Part shown: one piece after another, positions 4,838 through 5,757 of the stretch
Numbering within the stretch: position 1 is the first letter of the stretch
Layout: every line of letters starts with the position of its first letter
Assembly (NCBI GenBank): GCA_023269335.1
Contig: JAHFTM010000137.1
Span: 1 to 5,757, forward strand
From: Chlamydiia bacterium
GTDB lineage: Bacteria > Chlamydiota > Chlamydiia > Chlamydiales > FEN-1388
Direction of reading: 5' to 3'
DNA: 5,757 nucleotides
Notes under the pieces: model-generated
Database searches by the model: none
What the model saw: the letters and a program-made list of their open reading frames with translations, nothing else
Told to the model about the DNA's origin: nothing
Position numbers and translations under genes: made by a program

Positions 4838-5757
4838 TCAAAGATTAGTAGCCAATAGATTCTTCCAAGCTTCATTTTCAGCAGTAGGCGCGGCTTGTTG
4901 GAGGCTCATCTCTTGTAGTACTGCTACAGGTGGTATTTGACGTACGGCATCCATTTGATTTTTTATTGTGTGATTTGCATAAAGTTCTTCTTCTAAGCGC
5001 TCTTTCTGCAGGTAAGTGTGGTTCAATAGCCTATCAAGATAATTTTTCTTCAGTTTTGTATTTTCTATATCAGCTTCAGCATCGAGTTTTGCTGCCTTTA
5101 GAGCCTCAGCTTCTTCTTTTAGCTTTTCTTGTTCTTCTCTGGCAGCTATAAGTGCTTTTTCTTCTCTTTGTTTTTCAGTAGTAAGTGCTATCAATTCTGA
5201 TTTATTCCTATATTTTTCAGCAGTCAAGGCAGCAATCTCTGCCTTTTCAACTTTCAGTCTATCACTAAAGGCAGCAAGTTCTGCTAGCTGTTTTTCAGTA
5301 AATTCTGCGCGTTGTTTTTGAGCTTTTGCATGTGTAATTGCACGTTCAGCATCTCTTATTTTTTTTGTCGCTGCCGTTGCTGCTGCATTTGCCTTCTTGT
5401 TCTCCTTGGAGGCAGCAATACTTGCTGCATTTGCCTCAGCGGTTTGTTTTTTTGCCGCTACTTGTTCTTTGCTTGCGTTGATGGCTTCAGCTTTAGCTTC
5501 TTCTTGTACTTTTCTTGCAGCTTTTGTTCTGGCCTCAGCTTCTTCTTTTTGCTTTTTAGCGGCCTCTTCAGCAGTCCTTGCAACTTCTTGTTGTTCTAGA
5601 GCGGTTATTTTAGAAGCCTTTGCTTCTTCTTGTGCTTTTCTTGCAGCTTTTGCTCTGGCCTCAGCTTCTTCTTTTTGCTTTTTAGCAGCCTCTTCAGATA
5701 CTCTTGCAGCTTCTTGTTCTTCTAGAGCTGTTATTTCAGAAGCCTTTGCTTCTTCTT
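4838..5757 (-). CDS. C-terminal part of a long Ala/Glu/Lys-rich coiled-coil protein with internal repeats
   Basis: The frame is open from the window edge to a TGA at 4838-4840, giving about 305 visible residues; the 5' end lies outside. A TTG at 5227 in this frame is internal and is not the start, since the same repetitive helix continues upstream of it. From the edge to about 5498 the protein consists of 42-residue repeats rich in EEA, KKQKEE and AARK. It then runs through a decayed Ala/Lys-rich stretch, a 14-residue-phased section with LTAEK/LTTEK starts (5102-5311), and a less repetitive tail with ILE/LEU positions ending KNLLATNL. There is no Pro, Gly or Cys until the IPPV near the C-terminus, so a continuous helix or coiled coil is predicted. 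The composition recalls the TolA rod and other structural or effector coiled coils, but I recognise no specific family. Function is unknown: scaffold, filament or secreted host-interaction protein are all possible. The gap to the next kinase gene is 188 bp, so it is probably not in the same tight operon. Confidence 0.85.
   Translation of the reverse strand, partial: EEAKASEITALEEQEAARVSEEAAKKQKEEAEARAKAARKAQEEAKASKITALEQQEVARTAEEAAKKQKEEAEARTKAARKVQEEAKAEAINASKEQVAAKKQTAEANAASIAASKENKKANAAATAATKKIRDAERAITHAKAQKQRAEFTEKQLAELAAFSDRLKVEKAEIAALTAEKYRNKSELIALTTEKQREEKALIAAREEQEKLKEEAEALKAAKLDAEADIENTKLKKNYLDRLLNHTYLQKERLEEELYANHTIKNQMDAVRQIPPVAVLQEMSLQQAAPTAENEAWKNLLATNL
5102..5311 (-). repeat. 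Five 14-residue (42-bp) phased degenerate repeats within the coiled-coil gene
   Basis: Reading the protein, the consecutive 14-mers are RAEFTEKQLAELAA (5270-5311), FSDRLKVEKAEIAA (5228-5269), LTAEKYRNKSELIA (5186-5227), LTTEKQREEKALIA (5144-5185) and AREEQEKLKEEAEA (5102-5143). All end in a hydrophobic-Ala or Glu-Ala step. Fourteen residues are two heptads, which keeps a coiled-coil register. The DNA is diverged, so the repeat is visible mainly in the protein. Confidence 0.55.
5498..5757 (-). repeat. 126-bp (42-aa) in-frame tandem repeat, two full copies plus the start of a third
   Basis: Copy at 5624-5749 and copy at 5498-5623 are exactly 126 bp apart and differ at 12 positions by hand count, with no indels. 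At protein level 35 of 42 residues agree. The last eight bases of the window (5750-5757) match the beginning of another unit, so the array continues outside. Beyond 5498 the pattern decays (AKAEAINASKEQ in place of AKASKITALEQQ). The unit equals six heptads, so gain or loss of a copy keeps both reading frame and helix phase. Confidence 0.9.

Noticed and set aside
1220..5757. One operon covering the coiled-coil gene and both kinases.
   Set aside because: The gaps of 188 and 166 bp, and a conserved upstream element before each kinase, favour separate promoters. Read-through cannot be excluded from sequence alone.

Overview
The window looks like an AT-rich bacterial chromosome segment, probably from an obligate or facultative intracellular bacterium. 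A chlamydia-like (Parachlamydiales/Simkania-type) host is my best guess, with a Legionella/Coxiella-type gammaproteobacterium as the alternative. The reasons are the style of the outer-membrane porin, soluble eukaryotic-type protein kinases with an effector-like layout, and a long repetitive coiled-coil protein. No ribosomal or other phylogenetic marker is present, so this placement is inference.

Layout: (1) 2-601 (+) is the 3' end of a beta-barrel outer-membrane protein that resembles the 'putative porin' (Porin_5-like) family, followed by a strong intrinsic terminator at 631-665. (2) 666-1219 is a region with no gene I can support. It carries short inverted and direct repeats and CT-rich low-complexity sequence. 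(3) 1220-2785 (-) and 2952-4649 (-) are two tandem paralogous kinase-like proteins of 521 and 565 aa. Each has a conserved N-terminal tag, a variable linker, a helical middle domain and a C-terminal Ser/Thr-kinase fold. (4) 4838-5757 (-) is the 3' part of a long Ala/Glu/Lys-rich coiled-coil protein. It contains a near-perfect 126-bp (42-aa) tandem repeat that runs off the window edge.

The three minus-strand genes read in the same direction but are separated by 166-188 bp, so they are probably transcribed separately rather than as a tight operon. The two kinases also share an upstream element of about 60 bp (2824-2881 and 4684-4743), which suggests that gene and promoter were duplicated together. 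The porin converges on this cluster from the other side.

The most striking signal is in the kinases. Both keep HGDLKxxN, DFG and SPE. Both appear to lack the usual beta-3 (VAIK) lysine and have a lysine in place of the third glycine of the glycine-rich loop (GxG[ST]FKKV). This is the arrangement known from the eukaryotic WNK ('with no lysine') kinases. Neither has a membrane segment or PASTA repeats, so they look more like secreted or cytosolic kinases than housekeeping PknB-type receptors.
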